DNA from: Melitaea cinxia
Taxonomy: Eukaryota; Arthropoda; Insecta; Lepidoptera; Nymphalidae
Assembly: GCF_905220565.1 (NCBI RefSeq)
Contig: NC_059401.1
Span: 3,249,001-3,313,000, forward strand
DNA: 64,000 nucleotides
Direction of reading: 5' to 3'
The translations under genes and the position numbers were made by a program. Of the stretch, positions 1 to 11,800 are shown one piece after another; the first letter of the stretch is position 1; each line of letters begins with the position of its first letter. Under the pieces are notes generated by a model. That model did not search any database and was not told the origin of the DNA. It worked only from the letters and a program-made list of their open reading frames with translations.

Positions 1-585
1 ACGTAAATTAAAACAAATAAAATGAAACAAAAAAATTTAGGCAAAAACACAAAGTAAATAAAATTTTAATAACAATTAGCTCCGATTTATTCATGCAAAA
101 TTGTACAATAAATATTAAAATAAAAACTGTTTAATTGGTTTACGAAATGAGTGTAATTAGCAATATATTTTTATTTATATTTAACTACTGTGCCTACATA
201 TTTATTTGTAAGGGATGGAACAATAAAAAGTAAGTTTTGCGCAAAGTGGAGAAAAACGCTGGAATTCAAATGCGGCATAATTAAACGACCCGGTTCTAAA
301 TGAATGCATAATTAGTCCTAATCGTAACTGTTTCCAATTACGCTGTGTGCGTAAATTGCTCCAATTGTTTTTCACTTGTCGAAATTAGGCCTATTGTGTG
401 AAGAGGAAAAGTAAAAAAAAAATGATTCCGTATTCGATTTCATTTGAGTAATATAATAACGTCTTGATTGTAATCACTAAAATAATTATCTATGAATGAT
501 TTTCTATCGTAAATAATTTACACTTAAGTCTTATAAAGAACAATATTTACGTTCTAATATTTTATTTAAAACAAGTTAAACTAAC
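1..585 (-). other. CELF gene intron downstream of exon 586-850
   Basis: On the minus strand this follows the donor CAAG|GTTAGT at 586/585 and runs off the window, so the next exon is outside. It is AT-rich with short A/T runs and no recognisable coding sequence or repeat. Confidence 0.7.
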
Positions 586-850
586 CTTGCAATAACGTTG
601 ACCCTTGCCCTTGTAATAGTTGTTGTTGCAGACCAACTGCTTGAAGTTGTTGCAACAGTTGCAATTGTGTTGCAGGCGACAACGCAGCTTCAGACGCGAG
701 GTACGCAGTTGGCGCAACTGGCGTCGTTAATCCCCATAAGCTGGCTTGCATTGCTTGTAACTTCTTTTGTTCCTTCTCTTTTTGTGTATCTGCGAATTTT
801 ACCACTAGCGGCGCAGAGCATCCCTCCATCGTTTGACTATGGTGTAGCGC
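586..850 (-). CDS. CELF1/2-type RNA-binding protein, exon with end of RRM2 and Gln-rich linker (partial)
   Basis: This is an internal exon of a CELF/Bruno-family RNA-binding protein, which in other animals controls splicing, translation and decay through UG-rich sites. It reads 88 codons plus one base, from ALHHSQTMEGCSAPLVV into KFADTQKEKEQKK, which is the last beta strand and C-terminal edge of RRM2. A linker rich in Leu and Gln follows (QLQLLQQLQAVGLQQQLLQ). Splice sites are visible: acceptor ...gatttacag before GCG at 850 (phase 0) and donor CAAG|gttagt at 586/585. The MEGCSxPLVVKFADTQK wording fits the CELF1/2 (arrest/bruno-1, bruno-2) subgroup. The CELF3-6/bruno-3 subgroup has MPGASSSLVVKFADTEKE. 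I cannot decide between bru1 and bru2. An antisense frame of similar length at 598-870 is a shadow of this exon. Confidence 0.92.
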
Positions 851-1392
851 CTGTAAATCATGTTCATTGACATTAATTAATAATATAACAAATTTTAAGG
901 TAGTAGTCGACCGTCAACGATGCTTACTATTTTCTTGAACAACTGCTTCGAATATTATATTTTTTGTCTATTTCACTTACAAGAAATTTGAAAGGTGTAC
1001 AACGGGGTGTGATAAAAAACGGGGTAGTTAAATAATTGTTAGTATTTTAGATTTTTCTCTCAAAGTTGAAAAAGGGTTAAGTGAAATTCGGTCAATTGCT
1101 ATCGATATTTATATTTTTTTTTTCAAGAAATTACGGGCTTAAAATATTTTTAGGGAAAGTATGTATGATATTTCTTTGACATTCTTGATGAAGCTAAATA
1201 AATGAATTTAAGTACAATGTAAGATATTAAAGAAACTTGCATGTTTCGAAAGGCATTCTAAAACACGTATCCGCTAACTTACAGTGGAACAGTATAGTCA
1301 TATAGTGAATCAAAGCTTTGTCCTTCATATTTTTACTCCTTTCCTTCCCGAGACGAGGTCATTGTCTAGCAGTGGGTTTTATTGGTAAATAC
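851..1392 (-). other. 542-bp CELF intron
   Basis: This is bounded on the minus strand by donor AAG|gtatttacc at 1393/1392 and an acceptor ending tttacag at 851. Joining the flanking exons keeps the CELF RRM2 frame uninterrupted (..AAIAAIK + ALHHSQT..). It contains only AT-rich sequence. Confidence 0.88.
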
Positions 1393-1571
1393 CTTGATAG
1401 CAGCGATGGCGGCCTGTTTTGACACAAATGTCACGAACGCGCAGCCCTTGCTCTGTCCCTGGGCGTCTCGCAGCACCGTACACTCCTCTATCGCTCCGTG
1501 ACCCGAGAACAGGGCGCGGACGTCGTTCTCCGACAACTTCTTATTCAGCATGCCGACAAAAAGCTTGCGCT
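1393..1571 (-). CDS. CELF1/2-type RNA-binding protein, RRM2 core exon (partial)
   Basis: This internal exon encodes 59 codons (plus two bases of a split codon) of the second RNA-recognition motif of a CELF/Bruno protein. Both RNP signatures are present: RNP2 as KLFVGML near the start and RNP1 as KGCAFVTF near residue 41 of the exon. Between them the helix KLSENDVRALFSGHGAIEEC is typical of CELF1/2 RRM2. The acceptor is ttgttaacag|AG at 1572/1571 and the donor is AAG|gtattt at 1393/1392, ending in phase 0 so that it joins the 850-586 exon in frame. The region is clearly more GC-rich than its surroundings, as expected for coding sequence. RRM1 and the N-terminus are not found upstream on this strand in the window. 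Confidence 0.93.
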
Positions 1572-1607
1572 CTGTTAACAACAAGTAGAAAATTAATAAC
1601 TTTAGTA

Positions 1608-1634
1608 TTATATATATATATATATATGTCGATG

Positions 1635-1698
<64 letters not shown>

Positions 1699-1707
1699 CA
1701 TCGACAT
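1608..1707. repeat. TA microsatellite inside a perfect 82-bp palindrome
   Basis: A TA dinucleotide tract is flanked by the 17-bp arm ATGTCGATGTATAAATA (1626-1642) and its exact reverse complement (1691-1707). Because the TA tract is itself self-complementary, 1626-1707 can fold as one uninterrupted hairpin. On the CELF strand it lies 55 to 136 nt upstream of the RRM2-exon acceptor. Confidence 0.9.
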
Positions 1708-4214
1708 CCACGCGTTCGTATTTTCCTGTACCTTGTTTTCATACTACTTTCATACATTCTAGAATTTTATTGCTTATCTTATAAGCTTATATTATAAAAA
1801 AAATATTGGTACAACTACAATATTATAATTTAAACTTTACAGTTAGCTGTTCTAATTAATAGTGTCAAGCAAACGTTTTTAGCAATAAAATTTTAAAGAT
1901 TGTCAGAAATAAGCCACGTGGATATCACTCTTATTGGGCGGAAAATTACCCGCGTCGCTATCAAGCGTCACGGTCTGCGAGCGAGTCGCTGCAGGCGCCG
2001 TGGAATGTACACTTCAATTCCCTTTTCTTATATTAAATAATAAATCCTAGACGACACATGTCCCGCGTGTAAAACACGTCATTTCTCATGCCCGTGGTTA
2101 TTTACAGCCGGTTGCGATATTAAAACTTTGTTTACTTTTTTTGACGTAATTCAATTGCACCAAAAAAAAAAGAAGAAAAGAAACGGAAACAAAACCCTAA
2201 TTTCATTTTAGTTTTCGCATTTTTCAAAGATTCGATTCGTCTTAATTTTAATTTTAAATAAAGATCCATATCAACCAACGTATTTTTCGTAATATAAAAC
2301 ACCCAATACCATCTAGTACAAAGTCTAGATATACGTTATAATGTAAAACGATCAAACACGCGATCCGTCAAAGATTCATATCAAACGATCTCACGTACTT
2401 CAATACCATCTCGTATTACATTTGCAATACACTTGCAAGATCGTATTGTACGGTATGTTATGGCTCGGTGTTTGATATTCCGATATACTGAAATATTAAC
2501 TTGGAGAATAGCTAAAATCCAAGATAACTCACACGTCAAAAAAACTAAAAGGCTCTCGCTGTTGTCCGCTAGTGTAGGTCGAAAGATATGATAAAAAAAT
2601 AAATAAGCTTGTCGAGGCGTCGCGCGCAATGTTTTTTCCTCCAAGCGAACTTTTTTATTCGGTTTAGAATCCCCAAGAGGTGAGAGTCTAAATTGAAAGG
2701 GTACGTCGAAGTGCGTCTGTTACAAATATTTCATGCCCGCAAAATCAGTGCTCCGAGGGATATTAGCATTAAAATGGCGAGAGAAAGCGCGCCGAGATCC
2801 GTCGAAAAAAATAGGTCAGCCGTAAGTTTCAAACTCGTAATATGAATCTAATCTTGCCTAAAACGTGCCTTTTCTGGGAAAACCAGACAAACCGATTGCA
2901 GAGTACGGGCGTCGGCTCTAAATAATGGAAAAGCTTAAATTCTATGATCCCCGACATAAAACTGAAAACCCGTATGTACGAACAACGGATTCTCAAATTT
3001 CTACATCGCACAATGCTCCCGTAATGAATGTTTTAAATTCGGAAACAACACGACTGGTTGTGAAATTATCCCGTGAGCGTTGTCGGACCTTGCGGTTTCA
3101 GTTAACAGGTTTTGTTTGAGGTACGACTACGAATTCATTTATCCGTCCTATTTTATTCAGAGTATGTAGACCGCAAACTAAAATACGCCATTAGGGGAAG
3201 CTTATTTAGGTGCCTTTTTGAAACTTGTCTTTAATTTAAATAGTGCCGGCTCTTGGTTGCAAAGTTGGAACTCTATAGCGTCGTTTTATGTTAAACGAAT
3301 ATCGTCTGCGCTTGGACGTGTATGTACAATAGTTCGGCCACTAAATCTTTTTCGAAGTTAACCGATATGGGACAGCTCGGCTCTGTTTATATGGCAATGT
3401 GCCAGATGACATTTGGCGTCGATAGATTTTTGATAGTCGTCGTGGAACAAAGGATTGCCAAAATCGAATGTGTTTTATCGAAATTTGAAAATAATGACTG
3501 AATTTATCGAAGAGTTAGGAAAATTGAAGTTTTTCACAAGTTTTTCACAAGTTTATCAATTACTCTTTTAGGTTTTTTAAATACCAGAGGTTCTCTCTAC
3601 ATATTGTTTAAATGTCAGCTTTGAACTAACGCTTTCATTAATGTTGCGGCATAACCTTAAGGTAAAATTAAAATAATGTTTAAAAAGCAATAAATTTAAA
3701 ACATCACACGTACTTAAATGGAAATCCTAATACATCATGAGGCAATCTTTACTTTCCACAAAGATACGAAATATAAACAACAGAGCGATTAAGGTTAATT
3801 TTATGTCACCTTACAAATATCTACGAAAAATTTGACATTGACACACTATTCATACTTCACACAGAAGTTTATTAAAAACACATAGTAATATAAAGCAAAC
3901 AATAAAATTTAATAACATTTTAGACGTCTGGAACTGATTACTGATAGATGTAACCTTGTAACATAACAAAACTGATCTGAATATTCAAGACTCATTCAAC
4001 GTCTAATCAGTTTAAACGACGGTCTAATTGTGTATTTAACAAGTAATCTTTTGAAATGTTAATGCCTTAAGTGCGCCATCGGACTCGCTACGGCGGCGTT
4101 CGTTAAACAATTTACGTAACCTCTGACTGCGTCCGTGACGGACAGGGCGGGATTATCCATTGAGGCTGTGTTACTGTGTCCGGTTTCCTGACGGCTATGG
4201 GGCAATTTTTGAAG
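1708..4214 (-). other. CELF long intron, mostly unique AT-rich sequence
   Basis: No coding exon or complete repeat is seen. A more GC-rich patch at about 1905-2010 (ccgcgtcgctatcaagcg, gagcgagtcgctgcagg) could be a regulatory or conserved non-coding block. That is inference from composition only. Confidence 0.5.
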
Positions 4215-4370
4215 ATATATTTCTTTTGGCGCGTTAGGGAAAAATGATGAGAGTAAATTTTTACGATGCGCGCGCACACCGTCTAAAAAAACTGTCACCC
4301 TGAAGCAAGTCAACGAAGAAGAAGTTAGCAACGTGAAGTTAGCTAGCCAGTGAAGTATAACTTCTTACGT
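4215..4370. repeat. Interspersed repeat fragment (TTCTTTTGG...GATGCG...CACACCGT family)
   Basis: The order atatttcttttggcgcgtta, atgagagtaaattt, cgatgcg, cacaccgtc and aactgtcaccctga recurs in diverged form at about 47698-47840 (atacttcttttggga, atgagagtaaatttgaaata, cgatgcgg, ggtgtgtgtcg, accgacacccc). This is therefore a two-copy family in the window. The 90-residue minus-strand frame overlapping it is a translated repeat and not a gene. Confidence 0.6.
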
Positions 4371-4447
4371 GTATACATAACTACACACACATTTTTTTTA
4401 TTTAAAGCCGAAGTACGTAGTATTTGATACTAGCTGGGCCTTTCTTA

Positions 4448-4690
4448 ATTGTCTTTTTAAACGACTTCAACAAAAAATGGACAACAATTAGACATTAATT
4501 TTAGGTGTGTTACCTCATAACTTTTTACTGGTTATACCGAACTTTTTGGGTCTTTCTTTATTCAAAAGCTGATGCTTGTTATGGGGTCGGATTAAATTTA
4601 AAAAATGATCGATTATTCTATTCGTTTTCAATGTAAATTGAAGTTAGTTTTTATCGTTTGTTAGCAAACAAGCATCAATAATTTTTTTTT
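4448..4690 (+). repeat. ACCGACTTC-type non-autonomous DNA element, diverged copy
   Basis: It opens with tttaaacgacttcaacaaaa. Inside is the cassette tgttacctcataactttttactgg, then ...aaagctgatgcttgt. It closes with attgaagttagttttt...cgtttgttagcaaac. The same order of landmarks appears at six other places in the window. The ends are inverted versions of one another (cgacttcaa / ttgaagt). Confidence 0.6.
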
Positions 4691-4704
4691 ACAAATGAGT
4701 TTTA

Positions 4705-5022
4705 TGCTGACTCAGCAAACATTGTCTTGCCGCTAAACGTTATTTAAAAATAGGAGTTGGTGGTAGAAGGGTGAAAATTTAGGGTTGTCTGTATTTTTCA
4801 ACGCCAAATCATAAAAAAATAAAAAATATATTTATCTAAAAATTAAAAAAAAAAAATTAGGGTTGGGACTACTTTTAACATTTAGGGGGATGAAAAATTG
4901 ATGTTGTTCGATTCTCAGACCTACCCAATGCACACGAAATTTCATGAGAATCGGTCAAGCCGTTTCGGAGGAGTTTAACTACAAACACCGCGACACGAGA
5001 ATTTTATATATGTATTAGATAA
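4705..5022 (+). repeat. GCTGAC...AACATTGTCTTGCC interspersed repeat, near-complete copy
   Basis: This ~315-bp unit starts gctgactcagcaaac and contains gggtgaaaatttagggttgt, ttcaacgccaaatcataa, gatgaaaaattgatgtt, caatgcacacgaaatttcat and caagccgtttcggaggag. It ends cgacacgagaattttatata. A close full copy lies at 47317-47627. A third copy at about 15120 is split by a LINE, and a reversed fragment is at about 61655. Confidence 0.8.
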
Positions 5023-6594
5023 TGTAATCTTTATTGGAGGTACATAAAATTGTGGGCAGTATGTAATGTAATTACTAGGTATTTGTATAGATTACTGAGA
5101 CACTTTGAGGCTTATAATGCCTAAGAGTTTTTACACGTTAATCCGGCCCTGGCGATGGCGAATGAGGGCATTTGGGTTATAGGTAATGTTGCTTGAGACC
5201 CGGCCTTTGTTCAGGTGTCCCGATTTTATATTTATATTTATTGAAAAGATACATCAGGTGTAATAATGAATTAGCAATTGTTGGCCAACTTAAATAATTT
5301 TTTTTTTAATTTATATTATAGGCTAAATTTTAGTTACTAACCCAATCTAAACTTTTCGGATTTTATTTTGGGTGTTTTAAATAAAATCTCTACTACTCGT
5401 ATAATTAACTTTTATTTGTTCATTTCTGTTTCATAAATGTTTATGAAATGAAATAAAATGAAATATTTTTTTTTCATAACTTGAGTTCAATTCCTAATCT
5501 ATCGTCATATTTGAAATGCGCGTAATTGTAACGCCAAATTTATCAAATAGTTATCTTTGTTTGTGAAGGATTTATCGATGCAGTCCGTCCATCCTTGACT
5601 TGACGCATGTCCTTCGAAGTTGAAGTGCATTTGCCTGTTGGACGTGCAGACACGTGTCGTTAAGCATAGTTACGTTAGAATGATAGCTCGGCTTACTGTT
5701 ATCGGCTATACAGGACATTACATCCTTAGATGGCGCTGTATAGTGGACTTTATTCCGTTAAAGAAAGAAACTCCGTTTTATTTCGAAATTTACATTTTAC
5801 AAATAGAGTGATATAATTATGAACTTTTAATTACAAATATTTATTGCTTTTAGTAAGTTAAGAATCATAGTTAAACCGCATTTTTTATGAGATGCACATT
5901 TTAAGTCATCGCAATGACAAAGCTTAAACTCAGTCCAGTCCTTGATATCGGGTATTTAGTTCGAGCTTTATCTGTTTATTTTTGTTTAGTAGTAGCGCCT
6001 GTTTTGAGACTTTATCAAGTGAATAACAAAGACCGATATTCAAATAGGCCGTTAACCGAGTACCAATTAGACTTCGTTCAAGGTGGCACTAAACGGCGCG
6101 GCATATATAGTTCCGTTGTAGTGCGAACACTATGTGCACACACGACACACATACAATTAGCACTTCGCTGACAATTAAATCATAAGTCGTACACTTCCAT
6201 TTGCATGATAAAAAATGTTACGAACGGTAAAATGGTTTTAAATTTCCGATAGCTTGAATAGAAAAAAGAAGTTATTGCGTTTGTCAGGATTATGCGCAAC
6301 GCTGGTAGTGTAGTTTTTTTTCCATAGCTTTTGGTTTTTTTTTTTTGGGAAAAAAAACAGTATTACAATGGGTATCAACAACATCAGTATATATACAAAA
6401 AGTACTTATCGTAATACCAACACCGTTTACCACGGATTACAAGTTTTTAATTAATAGGTTTGTTAAAGAAAAGAAAAATAGTATTATGAATTTGCACCAT
6501 TAATAAAACGTAATTTTATATTAGTTTATTACATTTTTTTTTGTCTCACAGCATGTAAAATGAGTAAGCTTTAATAATGAACAAGATTTTTTTA
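5023..6594 (-). other. CELF long intron, no recognisable feature
   Basis: AT-rich sequence. Open frames of 63 and 85 residues at 5620-5811 and 5914-6171 have no family resemblance, splice context or codon signature, so I treat them as chance. Confidence 0.45.
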
Positions 6595-6597
6595 TTT

Positions 6598-6905
6598 ATA
6601 TATACCTAGGTCGGCAAATAAGCGTACGGCTCACCTGATGGTAAGCGATTACCGTAGCTTATAGACGCCTCCACCACCAGAACTTCAGAAGCATCGCAAG
6701 TGCGTTGCTGACCTTATCCCCAATCCCCCCAGGAGCTCTAGTCACCTTACTCACCAACAGGAACACAATACTGCTTGAAAACGGTATTATTTAGCCGTGG
6801 TCTTCTGTAAGGTCGAGGTACTACCGCAGTTGGGCTACTCCATATTTTGAGCAAGAATTTTCCTGCTGTGCCCTACCTACCCGAGTTAAACAATAAAGTT
6901 CTCAG
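6598..6905 (+). repeat. Interspersed repeat (GTCGGCAAATAAGCGTACGG family)
   Basis: The ~300-bp unit runs from ggtcggcaaataagcgtacg through gatggtaagcgattaccgta, aaaacggtattatttagccg and ctccatattttgagcaagaa to ttcctgctgtgccctac. An inverted copy at 60735-60992 carries the same blocks in reverse complement. A short diverged piece is at about 7620-7770 (acggttaccgtagcctatta ... cgttgtcgtccttaccccc). Confidence 0.8.
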
Positions 6906-7619
6906 TTAATAAGATAATCTGAAAACATTATACATTTTACGTTGTATCATTAGAACAAGTTGTCACAAATAAATTAAACATATACCTATGCTGCTAATAA
7001 GTACTACACTTGTTTAAATATTATATCAACATGTTTTTGGATTTAAAATATTTCGAGCGTATGTTTGTTAACCAATGTCACTGGAACACTCAACAGATCA
7101 ATCGATCTAGACGAATTTCGATACAGATTTGGATTACAGTATAGAATAGACAAAGCTACATTTTGTTTTAGAAAATGTACGGTTTTTGTAAAAAAATAAT
7201 AGATACGAAAGAAGGCCATTTAGTTAGTAAAATCTACTATTTGATATTTACATATGTACATAGGTGGATTGCGTCACACTTCCGCTGTGCGTCTCAATTG
7301 TCAAATGACCTATTTGTAATCCTTCCTACGCCTTCAAGTTCAAACATTCTGTAACAATCGCCCACTATTCTAAATAAAAAAAAAAATAAAATAAAAAAAT
7401 GACCGTCACACTGGTTTTATAGACGACAAACAATTAAAAAAAAAACTACTAGTAATTGTTTGTTTATACAAGTGAGTGCGTACCTACGTACTTGCAAATA
7501 AGCTGTTATAATTTTCAATACCCCGTTCAAGTGAATAACTGTTTATTATTAAAATTGTATATTATATAATATTATATTTAGCAGACGAATTTGTGATAAA
7601 TAATAATCATTTTTATACG

Positions 7620-7775
7620 ACTAGCACGGAAAACAAGTTTACGGTTACCGTAGCCTATTAACGTTTGCAACACCAGGGGCATTACAGACGCGTTGTCGTC
7701 CTTACCCCCGACTACTCACCATAGGAACACTATATTACTCGAGAGACACGTCATGTAATTGTGATCTTCTGTACT
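7620..7775 (+). repeat. Diverged fragment of the 6598-6905 repeat family
   Basis: Blocks acggttaccgtagcctatta, acaccagg..cattacagacgcgttg, accccc.actactcacc and gtgatcttctgta match the order in 6650-6820 with many substitutions and gaps. Confidence 0.55.
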
Positions 7776-8168
7776 AAAAACAGAACCACTTGAGATTGAG
7801 AAATTTTTCAATACACTATTAAAATATGTATAAAGGCTTCAAACAAACAAATGAAAATACAAAATAAAATAATTATTAGACGTAATAAAAAAATATATGA
7901 CTAGTTAGTTACTTATGACATAAAACTTAAAGAAAAACATTACGGACCGTTAAGGAAAAGGCACTGATCCCTATTAAAGTTCGTAATCTCGAAGCGGGGA
8001 ACAAGTTGTGACGCTAAAACTGAGCTAATTACATACTTATTAAGTAGTTACAAAATTGTCAAAACTAGTTAAAACAGCGAGCCGACACCGTCACACAGTT
8101 TGTTTAATTTGTCGCCGACTCAGTTCGAATTTACCTACGTTATACTCTGGAATTCTAGATTCTAGGAT

Positions 8169-8432
8169 CAGCGGTTCTCAATCTTTCCTAAATAAATCTT
8201 TAGAATTTTTATGACGGTAATCGATATATTTTGCAGCGTCAATGACTTGTTATGTCATGATCTCACGGTGAGTTGGAAGCATGGTTCCAGTAAACTTAAT
8301 GTTAGTGATCGTTCACAACAAATGTTTGTTTAGATCATATAGACGTTTCAAGACTTCGCGCTGAATTTAATTCTTCAAGGGTCGCGTGTAAGACGTTTTA
8401 TTATTAAAATAAAACTTTTATTCTATCGCCCC
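8169..8432 (+). mobile_element. Left part of a hAT-like element split by the copia insertion
   Basis: It begins CAGCGGTTCTCAATCTTT. The matching inverted end at 13353 reads, in reverse complement, CAGTGTTTCTCAACATGGGG. CAG-initial ends with a TTCTCAA core are typical of hAT-family non-autonomous elements. The flanks (tctaggat / atctagat) resemble a decayed 8-bp duplication. Without the copia the element would be about 555 bp. Confidence 0.55.
8428..8432. repeat. Copia target-site duplication, left (GCCCC)
   Basis: The five bases immediately before the 5' LTR are identical to those after the 3' LTR at 13058-13062. Confidence 0.93.
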
Positions 8433-8610
8433 TGTTAAGTGCAATTAAATATTTTATATTGGCAACATTGTTAAAACTCATAATACTCTGTGGTAAGCCG
8501 CAATGGCGTTTTGAGTTGGTCTTCTTGTTGTGTGTGCTGCGATTATATAAAAACAGAATAAATGAGCATAATAAAGAAATATAAGCTAGTTTCCTTCCAA
8601 AGTCCTAACA
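8433..8610 (+). repeat. Copia 5' LTR
   Basis: This LTR is 178 bp, TG...CA bounded, with a 5-bp TGTTA/TAACA inverted end. It contains gattatataaaaacag (8551-8566), a plausible TATA box, and aataaa signals, so it is expected to hold the promoter and polyadenylation signals. It is base-for-base the same as 12880-13057 by eye. Confidence 0.95.
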
Positions 8611-8627
8611 GGTTATGGGCCCAGTGC
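8611..8627 (+). other. Copia minus-strand primer-binding site
   Basis: The sequence GGTTATGGGCCCAGTGC starts at the base after the LTR. It closely matches the site that I recall for Drosophila copia, which is primed by an internal half of initiator tRNA-Met and not by a tRNA 3' CCA end (no TGG...CCA complement here). Confidence 0.8.
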
Positions 8628-8837
8628 TCATAATTCTGTTTTAGGTGAAAATCGCAGAGATATTTTTTGGTGCGATCGTGCCGGGTGGCGCGGTGACGGC
8701 GCGTGCGGTGTGCGGCGTGTTTCTTGGTCTGATGAACAACACGGGGCTGTGTTGTTGACAGCGGCGTCTGAAGGAGGTCGTGTGGAGTGCACGAAAGGCA
8801 ATCACGGCATCAGATTTCCGCGGGGTGCAGTTTGCAA

Positions 8838-11800
8838 ATGTCGGAGACAGACCCTAGCATCATGGCGATGGCGTCACCCTCGGTCATCAAACTGGAGGGC
8901 CAGCGCAATTGGAGCGTGTGGAAGTTCCAATTGACAGTCACTTTGAAAGGAGTTGATGTATTTTCAGTGATTGATGGAACGTTGGTAAAACCAGAAACTG
9001 GCGATTTGACAGCCTGGATAAAAAAAGATAACAAGGCGCAGAGTATCATTGTGTCTAGACTGAGTGAGGAGGCCATGATTCACGTTTTAACATGTGAGAC
9101 GGCGGCTGAAATGTGGAATAAGTTGCATAGCATTTTTGAGGCAAAGTCTGCTACGAGTACATTGATGTTGCAACAACGTTTTCTTCAGTGCAAGTTTGAA
9201 GAAGGAGAGCTTTCTGTATACCTAGCTAAGCTGCAAGAAATGGCGTGTCAACTAAAACAAGCTGGTGAAACAGTGTCTGAAAAGTTTTTAATGACTAAGG
9301 TCCTAATGTCATTACCAGAATCATACAGCCACTTTGTTTCAGCTTGGGAATCGGTCGACACGGATAAACAAAATTTCAATGATTTAGTGGCGCGGCTGCT
9401 CGTCGAGGAGGAGAGAATTAAGTCTAAGGGCCATGAGAGTGAAAGCACGGCGCTATTCGTAAAGAAAAGCGGCTTTGTCAAGCGCTGCAATCGGTGCTAT
9501 ATTCCTGGTCATCTGGCTAAAGAGTGTAACAGTAAAGTGGAAAATCGTCGTTGTTTTTCTTGTGGAAAAATCGGACATTTAAAAGCTCAGTGCAAAAAGG
9601 GAAATCTAAACAAAAATAGTGGTCAATATGGCGGCGGACATTCAAAGGGAAACGCATTTACAGTGATAGGAATGATAACCGGGACCGGTTGCGAATATTT
9701 GAGTGACTCGAGTGGTACAGACAATCGTTCAGTGAATCAGTTCAAAAATAAATGGTTGATGGACAGTGGCGCTAGTGCGCACATGACCGGTGATCGAGAA
9801 CTGTTTACGAACTATACGTCAGTGTCAAATCAGTTTGTTATTGTCGGAGATGGACGACGTTTACGCGTTGCCGGGACTGGAAAAGTGGAACTAAATATAT
9901 ATAACGGTGAAAGTTATGTGCAATCAACACTCCATAACGCATTGCACGTGCCGGACTTACGAGTGAGCTTGTTTTCTTTGTCGACTGTTACAAAAAAAGG
10001 TCACAAAGTTGAAATGACGTGTGGTCAGTGTTTACTATGGAAAGACAATAAACTGTGTGCTGTAGGTAATCGCGAAGGTGATAACTACATACTAAATGTA
10101 ATGAACGATGTTAATAACAGTGTCGCGGCAGTTGCCACTTTGTCAGACTGGCATGAGAGACTTTGTCATCAAAATGTTGAGCAAGTGAAACAAGTGCTCA
10201 CCAAGAATAACATCAAGTACACAGGAGACAGTTTCAAGTGTGTTTCATGTCTGGAAGGTAAAATGCATAAACTACCATTTGCTAAAAGTGAGCATTGTGC
10301 TAATGCACCTCTAGAACTTTTGAGTGCTGATCTGTGTGGTCCAATGGAGGTGGAGAGTGTTGGAGGCTCCAGGTATTTCTTGCTAATCAAAGATAACTAC
10401 TCAAACTACAGGACGGTCTATTTTTTAAAGAAAAAGAGTGAGGCAGTATTATGTATAAAGCGGTTTGTTGCGTGGGCTGAAAGGCAAACTAACTACAATG
10501 TAAAAGTCATACGCACTGACAATGGATTAGAGTTTTGCAATGATGAAATGCGTAAATTTGTGCAAGAGAATGGCATACAGCATCAAACAACAGTGCCTTA
10601 CACGCCTCAACAAAACGGCAAGGCGGAGAGAGACATGCGTACACTAGTTGAAGCGGCAAGGACCATGCTGAAAGCAAAGAGGTTGCCAAAGCAATTATGG
10701 GCAGAGGCAGTGAATACATCAGTCTGTGTATTAAACCGTACTTCGAAGAGCAAGCAGGAAAGCCAATCACCATATGAATCCTTTCATAAACGGGAAGTAA
10801 ACATCAATGATCTAAAAGGAATATTTGGTGAACGAGTATTTGTGCATATACCTAAAGAAAAAAGGTTGAAGTGGGACGATAAAGGAGAAGAAGCAATCTT
10901 TGTCGGCTACGAAGACACAAAGGGATTCAGAGTGTATTATGAGAAACGACGAGAGGTTCATATTCAAAGGGATGTAGTATTCCTGGTAGGCAAGAGAATA
11001 GAGGAACCAAAATGTGACCAGAAGGAGGTGATAGAGGAAGTGGTTTTGCTGGATATGTCATCTGAGGACGAAGAAATAGAACAACATGAGGAAAGTGAAG
11101 AAGAGTTCCATGACACAAATACAGTTGAAGGGAAAGAACAGGATAAGACACCGGAGAGGACAGAAAACATATCGGAAAGGACTGAGGAAAGGAGAAATCA
11201 AAATGAGACAGAAAATCAAACTACAGGGATAGAAAGTCAAAATTCAGCAATGGAAGATCAGAATCAAGGACAAAGAAGCAAAAGAAAAATAATAAAGCCA
11301 AGAAAATTAGAAGACTACTGTATGTATGTTACTCTAGAGCCTAAAAACTATACAGAAGCAATGGCATCACCGGAAGCTGAAAACTGGAAAGAGGCCATGA
11401 GAAAAGAGCTCAACCAACTAAAAGAAAATAACACATGGACAGAGATAGAGACAGTACCGGAAGGAAAAGAAGTAATCAGCTCTAAGTGGGTTTTAAAAAG
11501 AAAAGGAAATGACTACAAGGCGAGGTTGGTAGCTAGAGGATTCGAACAAGACTGTAATGAAGATTTATATGCGCCTGTAGCAAAACTTAATACTTTCAGA
11601 ATTTTTGTATCTGTAGCTACAAAACTAAATTTAAATATTAGTCAAATGGATGTTTGTGGGGCCTTTTTAAATGCTAAGCTTGATGAGGAGTTATATTTGT
11701 CATTGCCAGAGGATACTGAGGTAAAGATTGTAAAACTAAATAAATCAATCTATGGTTTAAAGAGGTCTCCCAAGTATTGGAACGAAACATTTAATAATGT

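Noticed and set aside
598..870. 90-residue plus-strand frame at the left end
   Set aside because: It is the antisense shadow of the CELF exon 586-850, whose splice sites and protein match are unambiguous.
1366..1784. Frames rich in IYIYIY on both strands
   Set aside because: They run out of the RRM2 exon into the TA microsatellite. Only 1393-1571 on the minus strand is coding.
4059..4331. 90-residue minus-strand ORF
   Set aside because: It overlaps a repeat also present at 47698-47840. There is no protein family signature.
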